Source: JAAEKA01 sp049299095 (GTDB lineage: Bacteria > Chloroflexota > Anaerolineae > JAAEKA01). From it: a stretch of DNA of 32,541 nt. Numbering within the stretch: the stretch's first letter is position 1; every line of letters starts with the position of its first letter. The position numbers were made by a program, and so were the translations under genes. The notes below the pieces were generated by a model. The model made no database searches, had not been told where the DNA came from, and saw nothing but the letters and a program-made list of their open reading frames with translations. Shown in pieces: positions 1 to 7,370 of this stretch. The DNA lies in NCBI GenBank assembly GCA_049299095.1, contig JBAQWV010000068.1:1-32541 (forward strand), in the 5' to 3' direction.

Positions 1-1191
1 ATTGTGTTGTACGGCCCGGCGCTGGTCAGCGGCGCTCAGGCTGCAACCAACCGTGCCAGTCTCTTTAATTTTGCCCTGCTGGCTGGTTGCGCCGAGCGCA
101 CCTACTATCTGGCTCCCGAAGCGAACAGCATCGGCGCGCGCGACATGGGCCTGCTGCCTGCCAGCCTGCCCGGTCATGCGGCAACAAGCGACGATGCCAG
201 TCGCGAACGCCTGGAACGTCAGTGGGGCGCACGCCTGCCTGCCAGTGCCGGGCTGGGCTATGAAGCAATGCTGACGGCCGCGGCTTCCGGCGAGTTGCGA
301 GCCTTGTATCTGGTGGGTAGCGACCCCGCGGCGCAATCGCCCGCGGCGCAAGCCGCGTTGCAGGCACTCGATTTCGTTGTGGTTCAAGACCTGTTTATGA
401 CTACATCGGCCGGGTTGGCTGACGTGGTGCTGCCCGCGGTCAGTTGGGCCGAAACCGATGGCACGTACACCAACCTGGAGCGCCGCGTGCAACGCGCGCC
501 GCAGGCCATTCGTCACCCCAACACGGATGCCGCGCCCGACTGGTTGATTTTGAGCGAGTTGGGCAAGCAATGGGCGAATTTCACACCGCAAACGGTGCAG
601 ATGGAAGGCAAGAAAAAGGGACGCAAGGTCGGCGATCTCGCCGCACAGTGGGCCTTTACCAGCGCGCAGGCGGTGTTGGACGAAATCACCCGGGCCGTTC
701 CTCTGTACGACAAGTTGACTTGGGTCGCGCTGGGCGAGCAAGGCCAGCAATGGCCGTGGGAGGGCGCACGCTCAGACGCCGGACGCGGCGCGGTGGCATT
801 ACCCGTGCCTGCCCGTCGCCTGACTGTCCCTGCGGCTCGTGTGGTGACTACCAATCAGGATTATCCGTATGCGTTGGTGGCAAGCCGCTTGCTCTTCGAC
901 GGCGGCACGCTGCTGCGTAAAAACGAAGTAGCTGCTCAGGTGGCTGTGGCGGCGGCGGTGGGCGTTAATCCCGCAGATGCTGCCCGCGAGCAGTGGACCA
1001 GCGGTCAGTGGCTGACGGTGACTTCGCCCGCGGGCCAGCTTAGCCTGCCCGTCCGGCTGGATGCCACTGTGCAGCCGGGAACCGTGTGGATACCGTATTC
1101 GTTGCCGGGCGCGCCGGTGGAAACGCTGCTGAACAGCGCGGATGACGGCGTGGGCACTCGCGTGCGCATCACCCCGCAGAAGGTGGGCTGA
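1..1191 (+). CDS. nuoG: NADH-quinone oxidoreductase subunit G, C-terminal part (5' end outside window)
   Basis: This is the C-terminal 396 residues of the large iron-sulfur/molybdopterin-fold subunit of complex I, which lies in the cytoplasmic arm and carries electrons from NADH towards the quinone site. The frame is open from base 1, so the real start and the N-terminal Fe-S domains lie upstream. The visible part has the molybdopterin-oxidoreductase fold: the stretch around residues 100-160 (YLVGSDPAA, DLFMTTSAGLADVVLPA, EXDGTYTNLERRVQ) is typical of NuoG and formate-dehydrogenase-like proteins. The last ~110 residues look like the C-terminal dinucleotide-binding-like barrel. The stop TGA lies one base before the nuoH ATG, which implies translational coupling. 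The assignment rests on family pattern and on the nuoH-N genes that follow. Confidence 0.9.
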   Translation: MVLYGPALVSGAQAATNRASLFNFALLAGCAERTYYLAPEANSIGARDMGLLPASLPGHAATSDDASRERLERQWGARLPASAGLGYEAMLTAAASGELRALYLVGSDPAAQSPAAQAALQALDFVVVQDLFMTTSAGLADVVLPAVSWAETDGTYTNLERRVQRAPQAIRHPNTDAAPDWLILSELGKQWANFTPQTVQMEGKKKGRKVGDLAAQWAFTSAQAVLDEITRAVPLYDKLTWVALGEQGQQWPWEGARSDAGRGAVALPVPARRLTVPAARVVTTNQDYPYALVASRLLFDGGTLLRKNEVAAQVAVAAAVGVNPADAAREQWTSGQWLTVTSPAGQLSLPVRLDATVQPGTVWIPYSLPGAPVETLLNSADDGVGTRVRITPQKVG

Positions 1192-1192
1192 G

Positions 1193-2212
1193 ATGGATTG
1201 GATATCGCTGTTTCTGGTCCCCGCGATCAAGAGCCTGGTTTTGATTGTACTCCTGCTGACTTCTTTCGCTTATCTGACCTACTATGAGCGCAAGATGCTG
1301 GCACGCTTTCACATTCGGCTTGGTCCGAACCGCGCCGGCCCGCTCGGCTTGCTGCAACCGGTGGCCGATGCCTTGAAGGCAATTTTCAAGGAAGAGTTCA
1401 TCCCCGGCCATGTGGACAAGTTGGTGTATCTGGCTGCGCCTGCGCTGGCCCTGATTCCTGCCCTGATTGCCTATGCCGTGATCCCGATCGGCCCAACGCT
1501 GACGCTGTTCGGTCATCCGGTGGATTTGTACATCTCCAACGTTGGTATCGGCTTTTTGTACATTCTGGCGGTCGCTAGCATCGGTACGTATGGGGTGATC
1601 CTGGCAGGCTGGAGCAGCAACAACAAATATTCCACGATGGGTGCGCTGCGCACTTCGGCGCAGATGGTCAGCTACGAATTGCCGATGGGCATTATGCTGG
1701 TAGCCATCGTGCTCACTACCACACTGGCGACCGGCACTGGCTCGCTGAGCTTGGTTGACCTGGTGCAGACCCCGCGGCCTTGGTGGGTCTGGATTTGGCT
1801 GTGGATCGGCTTCCCGATCTACTTCATTTGCATGTTGGCCGAAACCAACCGCAGTCCGTTCGACTTTCCTGAAACGGAAAACGAGCTGGTGGCGGGCTTC
1901 CAGACTGAATACGGCGGTATCAAGTTCGCGCTCTTCTTCATGGCCGAATACATCAACATGATTGTCGCCAGCGGTATCATGGTTACGGTGTTCTTCGGTG
2001 GGTATAACGGCCCGTTGATTGACCGCTTCCCGCTGCTGGGTGTGCTGTATTTTGTCATCAAGGTCATCATGGTGCTGTTCCTGTTCCTGTGGGTACGCGC
2101 AAGCGTGCCGCGGGCGCGCTATGACCAGACTATGGCGTTTAACTGGAAGTTCCTATTGCCGCTGTCGTTGGTCTATTTGGCGATTACCGCGGTGGTCGTC
2201 GCCTTGATTTAA
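1193..2212 (+). CDS. nuoH: NADH-quinone oxidoreductase subunit H
   Basis: NuoH is the membrane subunit that joins the peripheral arm to the membrane arm of complex I and helps form the quinone chamber. The product is 339 residues, a normal length, with about eight hydrophobic segments. The conserved loop GPNRAGPLGLLQPVADALK follows the first helix, and the family signature AETNRSPFDFPETENELVAGF lies near residue 216. The ATG at 1193, one base after the nuoG stop, gives the expected N-terminus MDWISLFLVP. An upstream in-frame start at 1142 would put 17 extra residues inside nuoG and is rejected. It is followed by nuoI after a 19-base gap. Confidence 0.97.
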   Translation: MDWISLFLVPAIKSLVLIVLLLTSFAYLTYYERKMLARFHIRLGPNRAGPLGLLQPVADALKAIFKEEFIPGHVDKLVYLAAPALALIPALIAYAVIPIGPTLTLFGHPVDLYISNVGIGFLYILAVASIGTYGVILAGWSSNNKYSTMGALRTSAQMVSYELPMGIMLVAIVLTTTLATGTGSLSLVDLVQTPRPWWVWIWLWIGFPIYFICMLAETNRSPFDFPETENELVAGFQTEYGGIKFALFFMAEYINMIVASGIMVTVFFGGYNGPLIDRFPLLGVLYFVIKVIMVLFLFLWVRASVPRARYDQTMAFNWKFLLPLSLVYLAITAVVVALI

Positions 2213-2231
2213 GGGATAAGCTGGAGTTAGA

Positions 2232-2708
2232 ATGGCTGGACTAGGTGATATAGTTAAAGGTACGTTGCAGATCGCCGGCGCGATGGGCGTCACACTGGGC
2301 CACTTGGCGAAAAAGCCGGTGACAGTGCAGTACCCCGATGAGCCGGTGGCCGTATTTCCGCGCTATCGCGGCCGTCATATGCTGCGCCGCTACGATAACG
2401 GGCTGGAGCGTTGCATTGGCTGTTCGCTGTGCGAAGCCGCCTGCCCGACCGGTGCGATCTTTGTGGACGCAGCCGAGAACGATCCGGCGAATCCACATTC
2501 GCCCGGTGAGCGCTATGCCAAGACCTACGAGGTGAACCTGCTGCGCTGTGTCTTTTGCGGCGACTGCGAAGAGGCTTGCCCGGTCGAGTCGATTGTCTTG
2601 ACGCAGGCCTTCCCGATGCCGGAGCAGGATCGGCGCAGTTTCATTTTGACCAAAGAGCAATTGCTCGAACCACCGGAAGCGAATTTGGTCATCCGACCGG
2701 AAGTTTAA
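2232..2708 (+). CDS. nuoI: NADH-quinone oxidoreductase subunit I (2x[4Fe-4S] ferredoxin)
   Basis: NuoI carries the two [4Fe-4S] clusters (N6a and N6b) that pass electrons to the terminal cluster N2. The 158-residue product has two complete CxxCxxCxxxCP motifs: Cys61/64/67/71 (CIGCSLCEAACP) and Cys106/109/112/116 (CVFCGDCEEACP). The N-terminal helix and the segment YRGRHMLRRYDNGLERC are typical of bacterial NuoI. A purine-rich stretch (GCTGGAGTTAGA) precedes the ATG. It lies in the nuo operon between nuoH and nuoJ. All eight cluster ligands are present, so it should be functional. Confidence 0.97.
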   Translation: MAGLGDIVKGTLQIAGAMGVTLGHLAKKPVTVQYPDEPVAVFPRYRGRHMLRRYDNGLERCIGCSLCEAACPTGAIFVDAAENDPANPHSPGERYAKTYEVNLLRCVFCGDCEEACPVESIVLTQAFPMPEQDRRSFILTKEQLLEPPEANLVIRPEV

Positions 2709-2764
2709 TTGGCACAGGCCCACTGGCCGCGTTTTCACTCAAGCCACCATCCGTCTATCTGATT

Positions 2765-3283
2765 ATGCAACTACTTTTTTTCTTTGTTTTGGCTGTTGTT
2801 GCCATTGCCGGCGCGCTCGGCGTGGTGCTGAACCGCAAGCCAGTGTATAGCGCCCTGTCTCTGCTGGTAAACTTTGCTGTGCTGGCTGTCTATTTCATCA
2901 TTCTGCACGCTCAGTTCCTAGCCGCGGTGCAGATCATCGTCTATGCCGGCGCCATCGTGGTGTTGTTCCTGTTCGTCATCATGCTGATCGGCGGCGAGTT
3001 GCCGGGTGTCGTCGCGCGCACGCGTGCCCGCGCGCTGGCGTATGGCCTGGCGGCTGCGGGCGGTGTGTTGGTGATCGGTGGCTTAGGGTATACCTTCCTC
3101 AAAGGCAACTTTGCGGCCATCACGGGCGAAGTACCGGGCAGCGGCAGCGTGCAGGCTATCGGCGAAGTGCTGTTCACCAAGTATTTGTTACCCTTTGAAT
3201 TGGCGTCGGTGCTGCTGCTGGTTGCCATGATCGGCGCTGTGGTGCTGGCCCGCAAACCGGAGTCAGTAAACAGTAACCAGTAA
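2765..3283 (+). CDS. nuoJ: NADH-quinone oxidoreductase subunit J
   Basis: NuoJ is a small membrane subunit of the proton-pumping arm. From the ATG at 2765 the product is 172 residues with five hydrophobic segments. It starts MQLLFFFVLAVVAIAGALGVV and contains the conserved NuoJ segment AAVQIIVYAGAIVVLFLFVIML. An in-frame start at 2555 lies inside nuoI and would add a non-hydrophobic, Arg-rich leader, so it is rejected. The last codons (S-V-N-S-N-Q-stop) are written by three copies of a CAGTAAM heptamer at 3264-3284, so an intergenic-type repeat has spread into the 3' end of the gene. nuoK starts 44 bases later. Confidence 0.95.
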   Translation: MQLLFFFVLAVVAIAGALGVVLNRKPVYSALSLLVNFAVLAVYFIILHAQFLAAVQIIVYAGAIVVLFLFVIMLIGGELPGVVARTRARALAYGLAAAGGVLVIGGLGYTFLKGNFAAITGEVPGSGSVQAIGEVLFTKYLLPFELASVLLLVAMIGAVVLARKPESVNSNQ

Positions 3284-3284
3284 A
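3264..3284 (+). repeat. Heptamer repeat CAGTAAM x3 at the end of nuoJ
   Basis: Three consecutive heptamers read CAGTAAA, CAGTAAC, CAGTAAA and include the nuoJ stop codon. The 12-mer AGTAACCAGTAA inside it (3272-3283) occurs again in inverted orientation at 7335-7346 upstream of nuoN. A related, longer AGTAA-rich inverted structure lies between nuoK and nuoL. These look like copies of one short intergenic repeat family. Confidence 0.7.
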
Positions 3285-3327
3285 CCGTTTTTCCAGTTTA
3301 TCCGCTCCGGCCCACTAATCTACTCCT

Positions 3328-3636
3328 ATGTCACAAGTACCCACTGAATACTATCTAATCCTCTCTGCCATTATCTTTGCCATCGGCGCGGTCGGTGTGC
3401 TGGTGCGGCGCAACGCATTGATTATTTTTATGTGCGTCGAAATGATGCTCAATGCGGTGAATTTATCCCTAATTGCGCTGGCGATGCAGTTCGGCAACCT
3501 TACCGGCCAGATCGCGGTGTTTTTCGTGATGGCGGTTGCCGCTGCTGAGGTGGCCGTGGGCCTTGCCATCGTGATGGCTTACGTGCGCCTGCGCGATACC
3601 ATCAACGTGGACGAGATTAATCTGCTCAACGGCTAG
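3328..3636 (+). CDS. nuoK: NADH-quinone oxidoreductase subunit K
   Basis: NuoK is an MrpC-like three-helix subunit of the proton-translocating arm. The product is 102 residues with the typical N-terminus containing PTEYYLILSAIIFAIG and three transmembrane helices. Glu38 (CVEMMLNAVNL) and Glu74 (AAAEVAVGLAIV) match the two buried glutamates needed for pumping in characterised NuoK proteins. No good ribosome-binding site is visible before the ATG, but the protein N-terminus fits the family, so the start is likely right. It sits between nuoJ and nuoL. Confidence 0.96.
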   Translation: MSQVPTEYYLILSAIIFAIGAVGVLVRRNALIIFMCVEMMLNAVNLSLIALAMQFGNLTGQIAVFFVMAVAAAEVAVGLAIVMAYVRLRDTINVDEINLLNG

Positions 3637-3641
3637 ACACG

Positions 3642-3731
3642 GTGAGAAGTATGTAGTAATAAGTAAGCAGTAAGCAAGTATGTCCCGACGGTTCGCACGC
3701 CTTACTCATACTGATTACTCTTCACTCCTTA
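3642..3731. repeat. AGTAA-rich imperfect inverted repeat between nuoK and nuoL
   Basis: The left arm (3642-3682) is rich in AGTAA/AGTAAGC words. The right arm (3701-3731) holds their complements (CTTACTCATACTGATTACTC and CTCCTTAC). A GC-richer loop of about 18 bases separates them. The arms match imperfectly. A transcript could fold into a long hairpin inside the operon leader of nuoL. The vocabulary matches the repeats at 3264-3284 and 7335-7346. Confidence 0.6.
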
Positions 3732-3770
3732 CGATATGACATCTCACGCCTTAACGTTCTCGGAGTTCTC

Positions 3771-5738
3771 ATGCTGAACTACGCCTGGCTCATCTTTGTG
3801 CCGCCGCTTGCGGCGCTTCTCATCAACCTCTTCTTCGGGCGACGCCTGGGCAAGCCCGCAGCCGGCTATTTGGGCGCGGCTGCGGTGGGTCTCTCGTTCT
3901 TGGTCGCAGTGGGCCTCTTCCTGGGGCTGGCGCAGCGCCCAGCGGAAGAACGCTTCTTCGAATTGCCCCTTTGGTCGTGGATCAACATCGGTGACTTCCG
4001 CCCGACCATTGCCCTGCTGATTGACCCACTTTCTTCGTTGATGGCACTGGTTGTCACCGGCGTAGGCTTTCTGATCCATGTGTATGCCATCGGCTACATG
4101 AAGCTGGACGACGATCACCATGAGATGGACGTGCGCCGCTATGCGCGCTTCTTTATCTACGTCAACTTCTTCATCATCGCCATGCTTACGCTGGTACTGG
4201 GCAACAACCTGGTAATGCTGTACATGGGATGGGAAGGTGTGGGCCTCGCCAGCTTCCTGCTAATCAGCTTCTGGTTCTACAAGCCATCGGCGCGCGACGC
4301 AGGCAAAAAAGCCTTCCTGGTCAACCGTGTCGGCGACTTTGGCATGGCGTTGGCAATTATGCTGATCTTCCGCCAGCTCGCGCAGGGGGGTGAGGCTGGA
4401 CGCGCCGGCACGCTGGCCTTCACCGATCTGTACGCGGTGATTACCGGCAACCCCGGCGTGTTTCTGGGCGCAGCCACAATCATTACATTGTTGCTGCTGC
4501 TGGCCGCCACAGGTAAATCCGCCCAAATTCCGCTCTGGGTCTGGCTGCCCGACGCGATGGAAGGCCCCACCCCCGTCAGCGCACTCATCCATGCGGCCAC
4601 AATGGTCACCGCAGGCGTGTACATGATCGTGCGCATGAGCCCGCTCTTTGAGCTGGCCAGCGAAGCCGGGCCGAATGTGTTGCATATCGTGGCCTGGATC
4701 GGCGCGCTGACCGCGCTGATGGGTGCGACGATTGCCCTGACCAAGACCGACCTCAAGCGCATCCTGGCCTACTCCACCGTATCACAGCTCGGCTATATGT
4801 TCCTGGCCGTGGGCGTCGGTGGCTATGTAGCGGGCATGTTCCACCTGACCACCCATGCCTTCTTCAAGGCATGTTTATTTCTCGGCGCGGGCAGCGTGAT
4901 GCACGCGCTGCACGGCGAGTTAGATATTAACAAAATGGGCGGCCTCAAGGATAAGATGCCCAGCACCTACCGCACCTTCCTGGTCGCTGCGGCCGCGCTG
5001 GCAGGTTTCCCGCTGCTTTCCGGCTTTTTCAGTAAGGATGCCATTCTGGTCTCCGCTTTTGAAGAACATCAATACCTACTCTACGCGGTTGGATTGCTGA
5101 CCGCACTGCTGACGGCCACCTACGCGTTCAAGATGGTTTTTGTGGTCTTTCAGGGCAAGCCGCGCGACCATCATCTGTACGAACATGCCCACGAACAACC
5201 CAGCTTGATGACCTTGCCGCTGTGGATTTTAGCCGCGCTGGCCCTGGTCGGCGGCGTCCTCAACCTGCCCTTCATCGGCACGTTGCAGCACTGGCTAGAG
5301 CCGATTATCGCGCTGGGGCCGGTGGCCGAAGCCGAGCAGATGGACATGACGCTGGAAATTGTCCTGATGCTGGTGTCCGCGCTGGTGGCGCTGGGTGGCA
5401 TCTACCTGGCCTATCAATTCTATGTGCGCCAGGCCGGCCTGAGCGACCGCATTCGTGAGCGTGTCGCACCCCTGCACGCGCTGGCATCCAACAGCTACTA
5501 TTTCGACGCCGCGTATGATGGCTTGCGCCGCGGCTTCTGGGCCGTTGCCGATATGCTCACCGCCGCGGATCGCGAGTTGCTCGATGGTGCAGTCAACGGT
5601 GTGGCGCGCGGCGTCGGCTGGGTGGGTGAGCAAACCCGCCGCCTGCAAACCGGCCTCGTCGGTTCGTATGCTCTGACGCTCTTTGTCGGCCTGGTGATCG
5701 TGCTGGGCTACTTCCTGCTGTCCAATTTGATGCAATAA
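3771..5738 (+). CDS. nuoL: NADH-quinone oxidoreductase subunit L
   Basis: NuoL is the largest antiporter-like proton-pumping subunit, at the tip of the complex I membrane arm. The 655-residue product shows the expected parts: an N-terminal Proton_antipo_N-like region, MGWEGVGLASFLLISFWF with the channel glutamate near residue 154, the lysine of TGKSAQIPLWVWLPDAMEGP near residue 249, and KTDLKRILAYSTVSQLGYMF. The long C-terminal region is compatible with the lateral helix HL and the final membrane helix (LTLFVGLVIVLGYFLL). GGAG at 3762-3765 precedes the ATG. A short perfect hairpin separates it from nuoM. Confidence 0.97.
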   Translation: MLNYAWLIFVPPLAALLINLFFGRRLGKPAAGYLGAAAVGLSFLVAVGLFLGLAQRPAEERFFELPLWSWINIGDFRPTIALLIDPLSSLMALVVTGVGFLIHVYAIGYMKLDDDHHEMDVRRYARFFIYVNFFIIAMLTLVLGNNLVMLYMGWEGVGLASFLLISFWFYKPSARDAGKKAFLVNRVGDFGMALAIMLIFRQLAQGGEAGRAGTLAFTDLYAVITGNPGVFLGAATIITLLLLLAATGKSAQIPLWVWLPDAMEGPTPVSALIHAATMVTAGVYMIVRMSPLFELASEAGPNVLHIVAWIGALTALMGATIALTKTDLKRILAYSTVSQLGYMFLAVGVGGYVAGMFHLTTHAFFKACLFLGAGSVMHALHGELDINKMGGLKDKMPSTYRTFLVAAAALAGFPLLSGFFSKDAILVSAFEEHQYLLYAVGLLTALLTATYAFKMVFVVFQGKPRDHHLYEHAHEQPSLMTLPLWILAALALVGGVLNLPFIGTLQHWLEPIIALGPVAEAEQMDMTLEIVLMLVSALVALGGIYLAYQFYVRQAGLSDRIRERVAPLHALASNSYYFDAAYDGLRRGFWAVADMLTAADRELLDGAVNGVARGVGWVGEQTRRLQTGLVGSYALTLFVGLVIVLGYFLLSNLMQ

Positions 5739-5740
5739 CC

Positions 5741-5759
5741 GACTGTCGGGTTGACAGTC
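5741..5759. other. Perfect 7-bp hairpin between nuoL and nuoM
   Basis: GACTGTC (5741-5747) and GACAGTC (5753-5759) are perfect complements around the loop GGGTT, directly after the nuoL stop codon and 18 bases before the nuoM start. No U-run follows, so it is not a standard terminator. It may protect mRNA ends or tune nuoM translation. Confidence 0.55.
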
Positions 5760-5777
5760 CCGCCAAGCTGAAGCCTT

Positions 5778-7295
5778 ATGACTAATCTCTCGTCCCTTCC
5801 TCTGCTTTCATTGATCACCTTCTTGCCGCTGCTGGGCAGCCTGCTGCTGTTGCTGCTGCGCGGCGACAAGACATTAAAGGTCACAGCCCTCGCGGTGTCG
5901 TTAGTCACCTTTGTCCTGTCGTTGGGACTTTGGATCGGCTGGCAGGCCGGCCAAGGCGGTATGCAGTTCATGGAATCGCTGCCGTGGGTGCCGGAGTTCG
6001 GCATCGGCTACATCGTTGGGCTGGACGGCATTAGCCTGCCATTGGTATTGCTGACCACCTTCCTCATGCCGCTGGTGTTGCTTTTCTCCTGGGACACAGT
6101 CCATGACCAGCTCAAAACCTATCTGGTGTTGATGCTGCTGTTGGAAACCGCCATGATCGGCGTTTTCGCTGCCCTCGATCTGGTACTCTTCTTCGTCTTC
6201 TTCGAGGCAAGCCTGATCCCGATGTACTTCCTGATCGGACGCTGGGGCGGCCCGCGTCGCGTCTACGCTGCGCTCAAGTTCTTCATCTACACCGCGTTCG
6301 GCAGCGCCTTCCTGCTGGCTGGCATTGTGGCTCTGGGCTACCTGCACCAGCAACAGACCGGCGTCTGGTCGTTCAACCTGCTGGACTTGTACAAGCTCGG
6401 CCTGCCTGTCAACATTCAAACCTGGCTTTTCTTCGGCTTCGCGCTGGCATTTGCCATCAAGGTTCCCCTTTTCCCCTTCCACACCTGGCTGCCCGATGCA
6501 CACGTTGAAGCGCCGACGGGTGGTTCAGTCATCCTGGCCGGTATTTTGCTGAAGATGGGAACCTACGGCTTCGTGCGCTTCTCGCTGCCCCTTTTCCCAG
6601 AACCAACTCAACGCTACGCGCCGCTGCTGGTGGTGCTAGCCCTGATCGGCATCCTGTACGGCGCGCTGGTGGCGTTGGCGCAGAAGGATGTCAAGAAGCT
6701 GGTGGCATATTCTTCCGTGGCGCACCTCGGCTTCGTCACCCTCGGTATCTTCGCCCTGCAACTGCAAAGCGTGTCGGGCGCAGTGTTACAAATGGTGAAC
6801 CACGGCCTTAGCACAGGCGCGCTGTTCCTGCTGGTCGGCTTCTTGTACGAACGTCGGCACACCCGGCAACTGGACGAGTTCGGCGGTCTGTGGAAAATCA
6901 TGCCCATCTACGCGGCCTTCGCGCTCATTACCTTCATGTCCAGCGCAGGGTTGCCCGGCCTGAACGGCTTCGTGGGCGAGTTCACGATCCTGCTCGGCGC
7001 CATGCGCACCAGCATGGCGTATGCGGTCTTCGGCACACTTGGCATCATCCTGGCCGCCTGGTATTTGCTCTGGGCCTTTGGCAAAATTTTCCAGGGACCA
7101 GCTACCAATCCGGCCAACGCCGGGTTGAAAGACCTTACCCTGCGTGAAATCGTCATCATGGTCCCGCTGGTGCTGCTCTTCGTGCTGATTGGCTTGTTCC
7201 CCAATCTTTTCCTGGACAAGATCAACCCGTCCGTGCAGGCTGTGCTGGACCAGGTGAACGGCCCCGCGGCGGTAACGTTGCAAGCAGACAAGTAA
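5778..7295 (+). CDS. nuoM: NADH-quinone oxidoreductase subunit M
   Basis: NuoM is the central antiporter-like proton-pumping subunit of complex I. The 505-residue product has about 14 hydrophobic segments. The channel glutamate is at about residue 143 (FFEASLIPMYFLIG) and the broken-helix lysine at about residue 228 (AIKVPLFPFHTWLPDAHVEAP). The segment AQKDVKKLVAYSSVAHLGFVTLG is conserved in NuoM and Nqo13. Length is normal for the family. The ATG at 5778 gives MTNLSSLPLLSLITFLPLLGS, a typical first helix. It lies between nuoL and nuoN on the same strand. Confidence 0.97.
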   Translation: MTNLSSLPLLSLITFLPLLGSLLLLLLRGDKTLKVTALAVSLVTFVLSLGLWIGWQAGQGGMQFMESLPWVPEFGIGYIVGLDGISLPLVLLTTFLMPLVLLFSWDTVHDQLKTYLVLMLLLETAMIGVFAALDLVLFFVFFEASLIPMYFLIGRWGGPRRVYAALKFFIYTAFGSAFLLAGIVALGYLHQQQTGVWSFNLLDLYKLGLPVNIQTWLFFGFALAFAIKVPLFPFHTWLPDAHVEAPTGGSVILAGILLKMGTYGFVRFSLPLFPEPTQRYAPLLVVLALIGILYGALVALAQKDVKKLVAYSSVAHLGFVTLGIFALQLQSVSGAVLQMVNHGLSTGALFLLVGFLYERRHTRQLDEFGGLWKIMPIYAAFALITFMSSAGLPGLNGFVGEFTILLGAMRTSMAYAVFGTLGIILAAWYLLWAFGKIFQGPATNPANAGLKDLTLREIVIMVPLVLLFVLIGLFPNLFLDKINPSVQAVLDQVNGPAAVTLQADK

Positions 7296-7334
7296 GCATG
7301 GTTGAAGACCGGCAAGCGGCAGTCTGATCACAGC

Positions 7335-7346
7335 TTACTGGTTACT
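7335..7346 (-). repeat. Inverted copy of the nuoJ-end 12-mer
   Basis: TTACTGGTTACT is the exact reverse complement of AGTAACCAGTAA at 3272-3283. It lies in the 75-base gap between nuoM and nuoN. A 12-base match could be chance, but the shared AGTAA vocabulary with 3642-3731 suggests a dispersed repeat. Confidence 0.5.
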
Positions 7347-7370
7347 AATAATTGATTTGGCGAGCATCTC

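Noticed and set aside
2555..2764. Longer nuoJ starting inside nuoI
   Set aside because: The extra 70 residues overlap nuoI and are polar and Arg-rich, unlike any NuoJ N-terminus.
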